The translations under genes were made by a program, and so were the position numbers. A stretch of 64,000 nucleotides of DNA from positions 1 through 64,000 of the forward strand of contig JANBPT010000136.1 in the NCBI GenBank assembly GCA_027575765.1. Direction: 5' to 3'. How positions within the stretch are numbered: position 1 is the first letter of the stretch; the number at the start of each line of letters is the position of its first letter. Of this stretch, positions 18,497-29,300 are shown piece by piece. Under the pieces are notes generated by a model. It was not told where the DNA came from, ran no database searches, and was given only the letters and a program-made list of their open reading frames with translations. The DNA is from Tieghemiomyces parasiticus (lineage: Eukaryota > Kickxellomycota > Dimargaritomycetes > Dimargaritales > Dimargaritaceae).

Positions 18497-19875
18497 GATG
18501 GCGGGGCTGTACTATGAAATATAAAGTGGGGAACAATAAAAGAATGCGTCGAATGTCGGTAAGTTTAATGTGCAAACGGATGAGGATGGCTTAATGGGTG
18601 TGAGCCGCCAGCCACCCGCCGGTTTGGCTATGGTCTTTTTATCTCCAACAGAGCACGTAATGTATGTGATATATGCTGAGTAGACTGGCTGCCGTCGCGG
18701 TGTGGGCCTCAAGTCTGGAGCATAAATGTAAACAAGGTTCTAGGGCTGAGCCGCAGCACATAATACGAACAGCGAAAAAAAAAGGAAATTAAAAATAACG
18801 CGGCAGCGGTAGGGAGCCGTAGGCGACTAGGGAGAGAAGGGGCGACCAGTCGATAGGTTGCTGTACAGTTGGCGAGGAGGGATCAGTGCGCCAGTAGTGG
18901 GTGGGCCACTGTGCGGCGGCTCGGCTGTGCCACCAGCTTTGTTCGATCCTTATCTGCTCTTAGCAAACCACAGTGACCGGCGAGCAAGGAGAGAATCATT
19001 CCGGACTAGACGAAGGCGTTTAGGCAATCGATCCCATTACCCTGGGCTGTGGTATGCGGTAGCCCCGTATTGGTAAGGAGTAAAGCCCTGTGGTCACTGG
19101 CGCCTCCAGCATGCCCCGATACATACCCCAGCGGTGCAACACCGTACACAAGGGTACGGCCAGATGAAGGACGGAGCCTCGGCTACCGATCGCATGGCTC
19201 TGCGGCTTCTCCTGCGTCCTGCCCCGCTCCCTAGTCCCTCATCGTCGCTGCTAAAATCCCCCCACGACGGGACAACCCCCGTAGCACCTCTCCCCACCTG
19301 TGTTTCATCACTGGCGACCGGTGGGAAATTAGAACTTCCCACACGTCGGCGGTTCGGGGATTACATGGACATGGGTGGCGGTGGGCAAAGTGGCCGCACT
19401 TTGGTCACGTCCCACCACCGCTGTGTGCCAGAATCCTGCTCTAGCCCCGGGGGATGGCGCGACCTTCAGCACCTGAAGGCCCAGCGTCGACACATGTGGC
19501 CCTGGGGCCTACGTTGTCGAGGGCATGTTACTACCCTGTTATACGTGGAAAAGTCCGGCAGACCGTCTACTAACCGCCGGCGCACAAGCCACGGCCTCCT
19601 TCCAACCCAATGGCCCCCCGCTGGCGCCCCTGGGCAGCATGGTAGCCTCATTCGTCAGCCCAGCTGTCCCTCACGTGCCAGCCCATCGTTGTGACTGGTC
19701 TCGGGCTCCCATATAAAACCCGCTTTTCTAGTACACTCGACTTCAAACCCACTCGGTACTTTGAATAGTGCTGTCTTGCCTGCACTTGCCTCCATTTCGC
19801 TCCCATTATAACACCTCCATTCCCTAGACCTCGCCCGCTCGATTTCATCCCCGAAACCCCGACTCTCTACCACCC
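18497..19875. promoter_or_regulatory. Divergent region between ASF1 and the SDR gene
   Basis: This 1.38-kb spacer contains promoters for both genes. A run of nine A (18774-18782) lies in an AT-rich patch. A TATA box for the SDR gene is listed separately. No coding sequence was recognised. Confidence 0.5.
19712..19718 (+). promoter_or_regulatory. TATA box of the SDR gene
   Basis: TATAAAA, 164 bp upstream of the ATG at 19876. Confidence 0.6.
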
Positions 19876-20835
19876 ATGTCAACCAGCGTTACCATGGATA
19901 TCCAGTCACTCTTCTCGGTCAAGGACAAGGTGGTCTTGGTAACCGGTGGCAGCCGAGGGTAAGTTCGACCCTCGAAGACCGCCACTATATTGACGAGGCA
20001 CTGCCCCCCTCCTTCTTAAACCACCAGCCATGTGTGCCACGGTTACAGCGGCTTACTCAGACGGTCCTCTATTTTTTTGTATCAATCCATCTACTTTCTT
20101 TGCTCCAGTATCGGCCTCATGATCGCTCAGGGGTTCGTCGCCAATGGTGCTAAAGTTTACATTTCCTCGCGCAAGGCCTCCGTCTGTGACAAGGTGGCCC
20201 AGGAGCTTAACCGGCGCGGCCCGGGCCAATGTATCAGTCTCCCGGCGGACCTACAGGATGCCAATGACATCAAGCGTCTTGTTGCCGCCATCGCGGAGCG
20301 CGAACCTCGCGGTATCCACGTTCTGGTCAACAACGCAGGGGCCAACTGGGGCGAATCCATCGACCAGTACTCGGACGACGCCTTTGACAAGGTCTTGACG
20401 CTCAACGTTCGCCGCATCTTCACTCTCAGCCAACTCTCTCTCCCACTCCTCGAAAAAGCCGCCACCGTGCAAGACCCGGCTCGCATCATCAATATCGGGT
20501 CCATCGACGGGATCCGCGTCCCAGCCCTCGAAACCTACGCTTACTCAGCCTCCAAGGCCGCCGTACACCACATGTCTAGAGTCCTCGCCGCCCAGCTCGG
20601 CAAGCGCCACATCACCGTGAACGCGATCGCACCCGGCCCATTCCCGAGTAAAATGATGGATGCGACCCTCGAAAAGTTTCACGACCATATCGTTTCGGGC
20701 GTCCCGCTCGGCCGCGTCGGACAGCCCCGTGATATGGCTGGGGTGTGCGTATACCTTGCCTCGCCCGCTGGAGCCTATGTCACTGGGGCGTTGATCGCGG
20801 TGGATGGCGGGTCCGCCGTATCGGCTAAGCTGTAA
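19876..20835 (+). CDS. Short-chain dehydrogenase/reductase (classical SDR, 3-oxoacyl-ACP reductase/RhlG-like)
   Basis: Two exons, 19876-19958 and 20109-20835, with a 150-nt phase-2 intron, encode 269 aa. The intron interrupts the cofactor loop: the spliced product reads VVLVTGGSRGIGLMIAQGF (TGGSRGIG at ~23-30), a Rossmann glycine motif. The adjacent RK in YISSRK suggests NADP(H) preference. NNAG is present. The catalytic residues are Ser159 (INIGSIDG) and Tyr173/Lys177 (YSASK). The C-terminal part has NAIAPGPFPSKM and YVTGALIAVDGG. The N-terminal MDIQSLFSVKDK pattern resembles fungal SDRs annotated as RhlG or 3-oxoacyl-ACP reductase-like. The substrate cannot be told from sequence. No targeting peptide is obvious. 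Confidence 0.93.
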
Positions 20836-21114
20836 CTTGTGTGCATGTCCAGCCGTTCCTTAACTCCCCTCCCTTGTTACCCTTTGCCGCCTCACAAACG
20901 AACTGTATATAAAGATACTTTGTTCTAATCTACAGACGCGCGGCTGGGACGAACCTAATTACGAGAGCTATCGAACGGCCGAGGCCATCATAGTTATTTG
21001 GTATTATCTACCTGATACCCTCAACACCAGGATAAGACCTACACGCCTCGACTCATACCCCTCTCCCGGGCGAAACCTTGGCAGGGTCCTAGCCGCCGAC
21101 TGAGTGGAGGCGCA

Positions 21115-21182
21115 GACGCTGGAGCGTCGGATTCTCGAACCGCCGAACCGAAACCTCACGGCGGTGAGCCCGTCTCGGACGG
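21115..21182 (+). other. Cluster of three perfect GC-rich hairpins
   Basis: GACGC/GCGTC with a 4-nt loop (21115-21128), CCGCCG/CGGCGG with a 13-nt loop (21140-21164) and CCGTC/GACGG with a 3-nt loop (21170-21182) follow one another within 68 bp. TTTCTTC follows the last stem. It does not fold as a tRNA. It may be a structured RNA or chance in GC-rich DNA. Confidence 0.35.
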
Positions 21183-21702
21183 TTTCTTCAGGGTACGCTT
21201 TCCTTCCCTATCACACCACTGCTCTACCCGTCCATGGCAGAGAATAAGGTGTTGGTCCATCGGCCGATTGAGTGGTTGGTGTTTTTTTATATCCACGGAT
21301 CCCACCTTTTCTAGTAGTCATATTCTAATGCAATACCATGCCAACCCTTCTGGTGCGGTACCTTACATCATCTGTCAAATATACAGTAGTTGGTACCCCT
21401 TTCGTATTCCTGCACAACCACTCTTTAGCCATAGCTTCTTCACTGTCATATTCCTTGTCCTACTACCCTTTCAATGATAGACCTCTCTGCGTCAGCATGC
21501 CTAGTTCATATATGTTAGGCTCCTGTACACTTGCTTTGCTTACTTTACAACCGCAGATTGCATTGCCAGGATACGTTTATCAGCCACCGTTTTTGGCGCT
21601 TCGCCGCTAGCCGTGGGGTCTTTCCCTTCGTGCCTGAGGTGACCACTTGGCTATCTAGCTGGTCAACTTTACCGTAAGTGCTGGAGTAATAATACAGGGT
21701 AC

Positions 21703-21710
21703 TATATAAG
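21703..21710 (+). promoter_or_regulatory. TATA box of the 7TM receptor-like gene
   Basis: TATATAAG, 156 bp upstream of the ATG at 21859. Confidence 0.55.
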
Positions 21711-21858
21711 TAATCCATTGACCAGTTATAGTAGGACTAAATCAGTACCGGAGGGATGGTACTCTAAAAGTTGAGCTTTTACTCTTACTCATCATTGTTA
21801 ACCGTGTGCGCAATATTTATCTCTCTACGACCGAACACAGTGTGCCCCCCCTTTCATT

Positions 21859-24463
21859 ATGCACAGCATTGACCTCGACTTTGTGGCCACAGGTTGGACT
21901 ATTTCGCCATTCAGACGTCGCCTTCGCGCCGTTTGGGTTGCTCTGTTGACCATTATAGTGCTGACTTTCACCGTTCGCGGAGAAGTCATATTCCTCGAAC
22001 CTAGCAGCAATACGCCGTCCGGTGTCCGTTTTCCGTCCTATACGTCGTTCGGTGATTTTCAAGATTTCTATGCTTACACGGGCCCGATTGTTCCGGTGGT
22101 TTTCTCGTCAGAATGTATCGCGAGTGTACCCGAAGAAGTGGTCCGAACGGCGATTGATCAGGCCGAGGTTTGGAAGCCCCTACAGCCAATGTGGAACGCT
22201 ACCATCCTCCTATTGTACGCTGACAACTACTTTGACAATAATTGTCTCCAGACACCCACGGTAGGTTCTTTGCCAATCACTAGTGTCCAAGCTACCCAAT
22301 ATGGACTATACTTATTTCTCTGGCTCATCTAGACCTCGACTTAGAACAGTCGGGTAAGCACCATTCTCCTGGAAATTGGGAGCCTCGAAAGCCCGGTATG
22401 AGAGGTAGCGTAGTGGGACTCCCACAGCGCCTTTGCTTCCCCATTCCCGCGGTACTCAATTTCTCACCCTAACCCCTTTCCTCGACCCTATTTTTTCCTG
22501 CTTGTTTCATATACGGTCACTATACCAGAGTATCACGCAGGCCACCAATATCATCAAAGCTCTTAACGCCCTTAACCTACCGCCAGTTCGCATGGCGGTA
22601 AGTGTCAGCATCTACGAAGGCTACTACTCGGCCGGCGACCCGGACGTTTCGCAATACGAACCGGGATCTGTTCAGCCCTTAGAGATCCAGCTCCAGACCA
22701 CCGTCAAGCCACTGTGGTATTACGTTATGGACTATTGGGATAGCAATCGCCTCCCCGTAGCCACTTTCACGTATGGTATGTCATCACCTCACCTGCCAGG
22801 TCGGCGTGGGTTGGAAAATTGTTAGCTAGCCCTTTCCAGTTACTGGCGCTTTGGTAGCCTCTAATCATATGCACCACTCCACAACACTGAACGTCATACC
22901 CCATCCTTCCATGCGTATCCGTTTTAAACAGATCGGGGCCCGTGGAATATTTACGTGAAAAACGCCTTCTTCACGGTTCTCCGCTATGTTCTCCTCAGTA
23001 TAGTAAGTGGTTCAATGGCATCTTGCTAAATACCAACCCCGTTAAAAAATATACTAGTCAGCCCACCACCCCCATTGACCCCTCCCCCTGTCTTCAACCC
23101 CGCACTCCTTTGCGCCTCGACGCAGACGATCCTGATCGCAATTTATACGTTTGTCCAGATTATCCATGTATTGACCGTGCACAGGCTCCGACGTCCGATT
23201 CTACTGGCCATATACATCTTATCGACTGCAGCGTCCATAGGTACGCCCATGCCCCCTTTTACTATGTCGTTGTAAAGGCGACGAAGGTTATTGTATACGC
23301 TACTATACGACGGTGCAAGCGATCTAGTATTGTAGAACAACCACAAAAGCTACTAACCACAGCCCCCTACCTTACTGACTATGCCAGTTTATTACATCCA
23401 CCCGATTAGCGTCAGAACCCAGAACCAACGCTACTTAACGGTTCCCACCGCGCTCCTGCTTGACGTATTTTGCCTTGATCTGGTCGTCGTACTCTGGTGT
23501 CGCCTGGCCCGCCGGCTTCGGCCTTCCGCCATTCAATGGGCCGTACTGATCCTCTCAGGGGTACAGGTCGCCAGTGTCATCATCGTATTCGTATTCTGGG
23601 TGGTCACCGTCCGCTCCAACGGATCGTCGGCGTATTCCGCCCTGTTTATCATCCTTACCTACGTGTTCCCCGCCATCTGCATACTAATTGCCATCGGGAT
23701 TTCCACCCTCGTGTGGATGACCGTGGCAAAGCTCCGCAAACTCAATCTTCAGCGCCATACTCTTCGGAATTTTTACAAGGTAGGTGTGCTTACCAGAGGT
23801 GGAGTCCGGTCCAGTTCTAGGTTCCCCTGGAACACAGTGGCTTCGGGGGGGGGGTTGATAACCGGTGCCCTCCCCCCTCATCCGCATCATTCAACCGATC
23901 GGTAGACTCTAACATGTGTCTGTCGGCCTGGTTAACTTGCGCATTTTACCGCACCTCGCTATCGAAAGTTAACGGGCGCCATGGCTGTGATCGTCGTAAA
24001 ATTATGTATCTTGTTCGTCGCGTCCATCATCTCGACACCCACGTTATTCAAACCGGGTCTTATGTTGGCCCGCTCCCTCCTCTTTTACGTTTACATCACG
24101 GGTGGTTATCTAGGCCTCGTATACTTTCTACGGGTCAAACCGAATTACCCTATCCATACGCTCGCAAACCGTAGCCTACACACCCTGCTTCACCCAGGTG
24201 ACTACCAGAGCGTATCCCGGTCGTCATACAGGACGGATCGAGGCGACAGCACAACTGAGTCTGCCCGCGGTGCTGGGCCCTTAGTCAATTGTAGCAGTAG
24301 CACCAGTGGGAGTCGGAGCAGTCACGGACCTGTTGGTATTAGTAGCAGTACGGAAGAATCGTGGGCGTCGGGGAGTCAAGGGTCTAACCAGACCCAGACA
24401 GTCACGAATTCCATCAAGTCGGTCACCAATGACGACAACGACAGCGAGCCAACTCACCGGTAA
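21859..24463 (+). CDS. Putative seven-transmembrane receptor-like protein with N-terminal ectodomain
   Basis: Family not recognised. Six exons join in phase: 21859-22260, 22529-22775, 22932-23002, 23126-23240, 23388-23779 and 23969-24463, giving 573 aa. A signal sequence or anchor (WVALLTIIVLTFTV, ~26-39) precedes a ~180-residue ectodomain with an N-glycosylation sequon (WNAT) and Cys residues in SSECIAS and DNNCLQT. Seven hydrophobic segments follow at about 237-258, 264-282, 298-316, 326-350, 358-383, 412-433 and 438-460. Short basic loops HRLRR, RLARRLR and KLRKLNLQRH fit the positive-inside rule for an extracellular N-terminus. A ~100-residue Ser/Thr/Gly/Asn-rich tail is probably cytosolic. 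Architecture suggests a GPCR-like surface receptor, but no class motif is seen, so this is inference. It is convergent with GON7. Confidence 0.75.
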
Positions 24464-24821
24464 CATGGAAATAGCCAACCTCCAATTCTGTACTCATGAT
24501 ATACCCAGTACGCACGGGAATGGGTAGCCCTACCGTGATACCCGGCGACGCCTTGACCCCATGAGACCTTCTTCCCGAGCCCTGTGGTTAGGCCACCTTT
24601 GTATTATACAGTAAAACCTAATACCTTGTAATGTTTAAATGGCATTTGATAAGGATGAGGTTAGATAGACTGCTAACGCCGTATTTATAACGCCAACGAG
24701 ATGCGGTGGATACTGTTACAAGACACTAATAAAAAACAATGCGGAATGTATAGAGCAGATTGAGTCAGGCGGTTCAAAATGTAGAGAACAGCTATACAAG
24801 TGATGACGCCAAGAGAAACAG
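24464..24821. other. Convergent spacer between 7TM gene and GON7
   Basis: 358 bp. The right half is AT-rich. No gene was found. Confidence 0.5.
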
Positions 24822-25112
24822 TTACAAGGTGGCCTTGGATCGTTTAGCTTCGCGCGGAGCAACCATTCCCGCCTCAACGTCAGGTTCGTCCTCGTCTTCC
24901 TCGGCCTGGGAATCCAGGTCGAGTTCGTCGGTCGGGAGACCTTCCTTCTCCATCCGGCTGGTTAGGTAAGTGTTGATCTGAGCCTGGGCGTTCTGGATCG
25001 CCCGGACCAGGGTCGGGTAGTTAGCGGATGTGCTGCCCTCCACCGGGACCGCCAGGGTACGGGATTCCTCATCGCAGGTGTACACCGCCTGTATCAAGGT
25101 AGGCGCCGTCAT
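24822..25112 (-). CDS. GON7: KEOPS/EKC complex subunit GON7-like
   Basis: A single-exon 96-aa protein. The N-terminal strand LIQAVYTCDEESRTLAVPV is followed by a helix YPTLVRAIQNAQAQINTYLTSRMEKEG, then a strongly acidic tail (DELDLDSQAEEDEDEPDVEAG) and a basic C-terminal end. The pattern of a strand with Y-S/C-E, then a helix containing INxxLTxxME and an acidic tail fits the small fungal Gon7 subunit, which caps Pcc1 in the KEOPS complex that makes N6-threonylcarbamoyladenosine at tRNA position 37. The length fits (about 90-125 aa). The protein is short and divergent, so the call rests on overall pattern. Confidence 0.65.
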   Translation of the reverse strand: MTAPTLIQAVYTCDEESRTLAVPVEGSTSANYPTLVRAIQNAQAQINTYLTSRMEKEGLPTDELDLDSQAEEDEDEPDVEAGMVAPREAKRSKATL

Positions 25113-25495
25113 GGTATGCTAATGGATATACAGTGGTAGGAGAGGCGAAAAACTGAGAAATCTGTGATAAGCAATGGGTCCCAACAGGCAAGAGATGCTA
25201 AGAATAAGGGAGAGGAGCTGAGGAAACGCGGTGAGAATGAATGGGATGACGGTAGCACTCGTCTAGACAGCCTCACTAAACCACTGCCGTCTGGTCGCCC
25301 TTCCTCCTGGTGAGAGCTATGGCTGCCTAGTAGTATCTGATCCGCAGCCATCTGCGATTTTGGCGGGAGGTACGCCCCCTCGGAGGAGTGCGAAAAAGGG
25401 GGGGACAAACGGCGAGGTGACGACATGAAGGGGAGATAGGGTGTGAAAATATAGATGCTACAGAAACGTTTGCTAAATTCTAAGCTAAATGATGC
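25113..25495. other. Spacer upstream of GON7
   Basis: 383 bp between the GON7 start and the mariner relic. It must include the GON7 promoter. No TATA box was seen and no mariner terminal repeat could be identified. Confidence 0.45.
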
Positions 25496-26380
25496 TTAAT
25501 CAATATAACCACCATTGCTCTGTACCACTTGGCAAGCCCTTTTTACCCAACTATCATAGCAGGCCCTAAAGTCCCTTGGTGAGAGTCATGAAAGTACTGA
25601 TCGCCAGGCGCCCACGACTTGCCTCCAGTGTGGTGAACTTACCATTCAAACACCGTTTGATATTCCTGAACGGCTAGAAGTCACAGGGGGGCAGGTCAGG
25701 ACTGTAGGGAGGGGCCAAAGGAAGTTTGAGTTTAGAGGCAGGAATGTAGGTCTTGGTAGCAGCAGCACAATGTGGTGGTGTATTATCATGGTAGGGTCGT
25801 AGAGGGTGACAGTCTAGACTTCCATGTGTCTTTGCCCAGGCCCGGAATATGGGGCTTCAGCCTGTAATCTACATAGCGTTTAGTGGAGACCTTGACACCA
25901 AGAGGCTTGACATTCAGGTGTAATAGGCCACGCCTGGTGAAAAGCAATGGTCAGCATCACCTTGGGAGTGGTAGGGCCTTGGCAGGTCTCAGTTGGGACA
26001 GGGTCACCTTTAGGATACCACCTCCAGTGATTTAAACTAGCTAATGCATCATTAAGATACACCCAAATCTCATCACCTGTGACAATGGAATCCAGCAGGT
26101 ATCCGCTGGCCCCATTGAACTCCTCCAGGAATTCGGTGGGCAAAACGTACCCACTGGTGGCCCTGGTCATTGGTGAAGTTGACAGGGACTCAGCAGTTGA
26201 AATAGAAATGCAACCCCAGGCCCCTGTGTAGGACATTGCGTATGGTGCCAAGGGAAGTGTGGCAGACCCAGGCCAGTTGCTCAGCAGTGTCAAGGGTCTT
26301 CCTTTAGCCATCTCAGGATCACGTCCCTGTCTTCTTATTTCCCAAAAGATGAGAATAAGCTGTGATGGAAGTTTGAGTAT
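25496..26380 (-). pseudogene. Decayed mariner (DD34D) transposase
   Basis: Read on the minus strand with frame changes and internal stops. Pieces in order are a helix-turn-helix remnant with LHRGLGLHF (~26230), then PTEFLEEFNGASGYLLDSIVTGDEIWVY (first Asp in TGDE, ~26060), WRWYPKGDP, TTPKVMLTIAF, HDNTPPHC (second Asp, ~25788), PPYSPDLPPCDF (third Asp, ~25680) and a C-terminal SWVKRACQ...GGYID ending at a stop at 25496-25498. Exactly 34 residues separate the second and third Asp, which defines the mariner DD34D class. At least one frameshift near the N-terminus and several in-frame stops make it inactive. Terminal inverted repeats were not found. Confidence 0.9.
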
Positions 26381-29300
26381 TCTACCAGAGACCGATTCTG
26401 AAGAGAGGCGGCTTGCTTGGACAAGGGGGCGTCCTGGGGTGCGCCTCAGTTATACTATGACGAAGCTACTGAGAAAGGACATCTGAAACGAGAAATCAAA
26501 GAAGTAGCGGAGTGGTGACAAGGCGATGGTATCATAATCTAGCCGAATAACAGGTGGCTCGGCCAGTCCACTGCGAGGCTTGTAGCGGTCTAGATGATGA
26601 TGTAAGTGTGGTTGACAAGCCGACTGAACCAAAAGCAATGCTGACACTGTTCCTATCGCTAACCGCAAAGTGACTACTAATTATACCGACGGTACTGACC
26701 AGGGAACTGATGGATTTTTTATTCAACTACTCTATGGGCATATTAACTGGTGAATAACGGATAACTGGAATAGATACCAGGCCCAGTACCGACAAAAACC
26801 CCGGATAACTAAATCATGTGCCCTGTGAAGTTAACTTGCGCCAATGGTAAACGGATTTAAAGGCCTGCCAGCAATACTTGTCACCACAGGCTGCGCATAT
26901 TCCCTGACATTTAGGCTCCTGAAACAATGGCCCCAAACCCTTTGGTCAACAGATCCGCGCCAGCTAGACAGGGTGGCTCCCTGACTGGGGAATCTAGCCA
27001 AAAACGGCGAAATCACATCTGCCAGTGCATTTTTTTAATATACAAGTACGAACTCCGTTTCCCCGCATCACGCAATATTAGCACCAATAAAACCTCCGCT
27101 AATTCCCAATTGACCTTCTTCTCATGGGGCTTCGATTATACTCCTCTATCGCATTTAAGTATTGGGCGTTCAACTTGATCCACTAATCTACCACCGGCGA
27201 ACCCGAAAACAAACAGGGTCACTTACACGCCCCCACGCAAGTCAAACCAGCTTATCCCATAGCGGCCACCCCGCCAGCGGAGATCCGGACCAACCATGAT
27301 GACCCGGTGTATTAATGCGAGCCAGCTCCGCTTGACCTGCCAAAGAAAAGATTAAAAAAAAAAAAGGCAAAGGGCTAGGCAATGATGTGGCTTCCCCACC
27401 AATTAACATGTGAGATATCGTGGTTGGCACCACGCTCGTCCGATTCTCATCATTCGCGGAGAACATTTGTCAACCAGTAAGCATGTGTTGCGTAGCTCGT
27501 CCGCCAGCATGGCGGACAGTCCAAGCTTCGCTTTCTATTCCGTGTCCATCCGCCATTAGGAGCCAAGCAGGTTTACTGCTAAGGCGGCCCCGTCTCTCTC
27601 TCTTGGCCTCCGACTGGGGAGAACTACACACAACTTTCTGGCGAAGGGTACAGGCAGCAAGGTATGGGAGAATCCGAAGGTTATACCGTAAGAGCGGCTG
27701 GGTGCACAAGACCTTGGGCTTGCAACCGCATCTATAGTCCTGCGTAGTGAGAGCCCAGTCGAGACTTGGCCTCTGATTCCTAATCAATGAAGGCCAACAG
27801 TCTCCTCACATCTATGCATAGAGGCCGCTCATAAAACATGCAGCTACACCGACAACCTCTTTCATTGTAGAAAGAATCCCCCTCACTTCCCCTCCTTTTT
27901 ACCTAAAACTGTTGGCCCTGAGGGGCTAACATGGTAAATACTTTGGGCAATTCTACTTCAACAGAGAGGGAGGGAGTATCTCCTGCGGCAAACGCTCGCT
28001 GGACTGACCGGCCACGGATGCGAAACCAGATGGGGACACAGCTGAAGCAGGCATGTCGATCGCATAGGATGCAAACGTGCTTCATGGGGACCAGACCTGA
28101 TTTACCTAACACCCCTGAGCGACCAAGACGATGTCACGACAAGGTCAGGGGGGGTTAGTATTAAACCGGCTATGCTTTGCATTGATGGACAGCAGTTCAA
28201 TGTCAATTTCAGCGTGAGTGGATCAATCGAAAAGGGTGGCTGCCCTCACCAAGTAGAAAGGGGGATATTGATTCACTGTGGCGTGATACCACCAGTCGGG
28301 AAAACCCCTTGTAGGAACAGTGTTGGCAAGTCAGGAGTCAGCAGAAGCGGTGCAAGTTTCCCCGACGATGACTGTTTATTGAAAAGTGTATGTGGACAAG
28401 GGGTGACACGAGTGCTGCACAGGCATCGCGTCATAGCATCCTTCCGTCCAAAGGTGCTATGACGACTAATAAGCCGGAGCCTGGCGACCAAAGTGTTTCC
28501 GAAGCGAGGAGGTAATGCGACGAGAGACAGTGTCAAGCGCACGTCACGGTCCTAATGCTGACCAACATTTGCCCTTCACTGGTGGTTCCGGATACCGATG
28601 GTAATCCCCACTCCTCCTCCTACTGCACAAACTTTATTCGTCACATCCTACCAGTGCTATTTTCATCACAGTTAGACGCCCGGTTTGTTGATGAATCCAG
28701 CTGCGGCGATTAGGGATGATCACCGGAGCCACCAAATCTAATAACAAACCAGCCAGAGGTATAGGTGGTTGGAGATGTGTGGATAGGACAACACTGGGAG
28801 GTTATTGGTCGGCTTCCCCCGCTCTCGCAAATCATCTAATCCGATGCCTATTAACGAAGCGGAGCAGCAGCAGCGCACCTGTCGCGTTTACATCGTTCCA
28901 CTGAACGAGCACAAGGTTCTTCACACTTTCGGATCAGCACTAGAGCCGAGCGCTAGGGTTTAACCACTGTCATGTAGGCCTGATTTACCATATCTAACAG
29001 TGGATTGGGAGGGGTAGCGGTGCATGGTCTAAGGGTAAGACCAGCGAAGGTGATGGGCGGCCAAGGATAAACAAAAGTAGTCGCCCAAGGCACCTTATAC
29101 TGCCAATGTTTAGACACGGTACACATTCCCAAGTCGGTCACCCCATGAAGGGATACAGCCGTTCTTATTCAACTGACTGGTCCTCTCTGCGGGAGGGCAG
29201 GGGGGTCGACGGTGATAGTAATCCGACTTTACCCACAATTGAGAGACTGACCATGTACTTGGTCATCCTTGGATCACCCTTAGTGCCACCAGCTTGGCTT

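Larger units (their letters stand above)
20836..21858. other. Intergenic region between SDR and 7TM genes
   Basis: No gene was found. It contains a cluster of three GC-rich hairpins (21115-21182, separate entry) and the TATA box of the next gene. Confidence 0.5.

Noticed and set aside
21080..21190. Possible tRNA because of TTCGA-like and GGTT-like words near the hairpins
   Set aside because: No acceptor stem and no 5-bp T stem around the TTCGA word. The hairpins do not form a cloverleaf.
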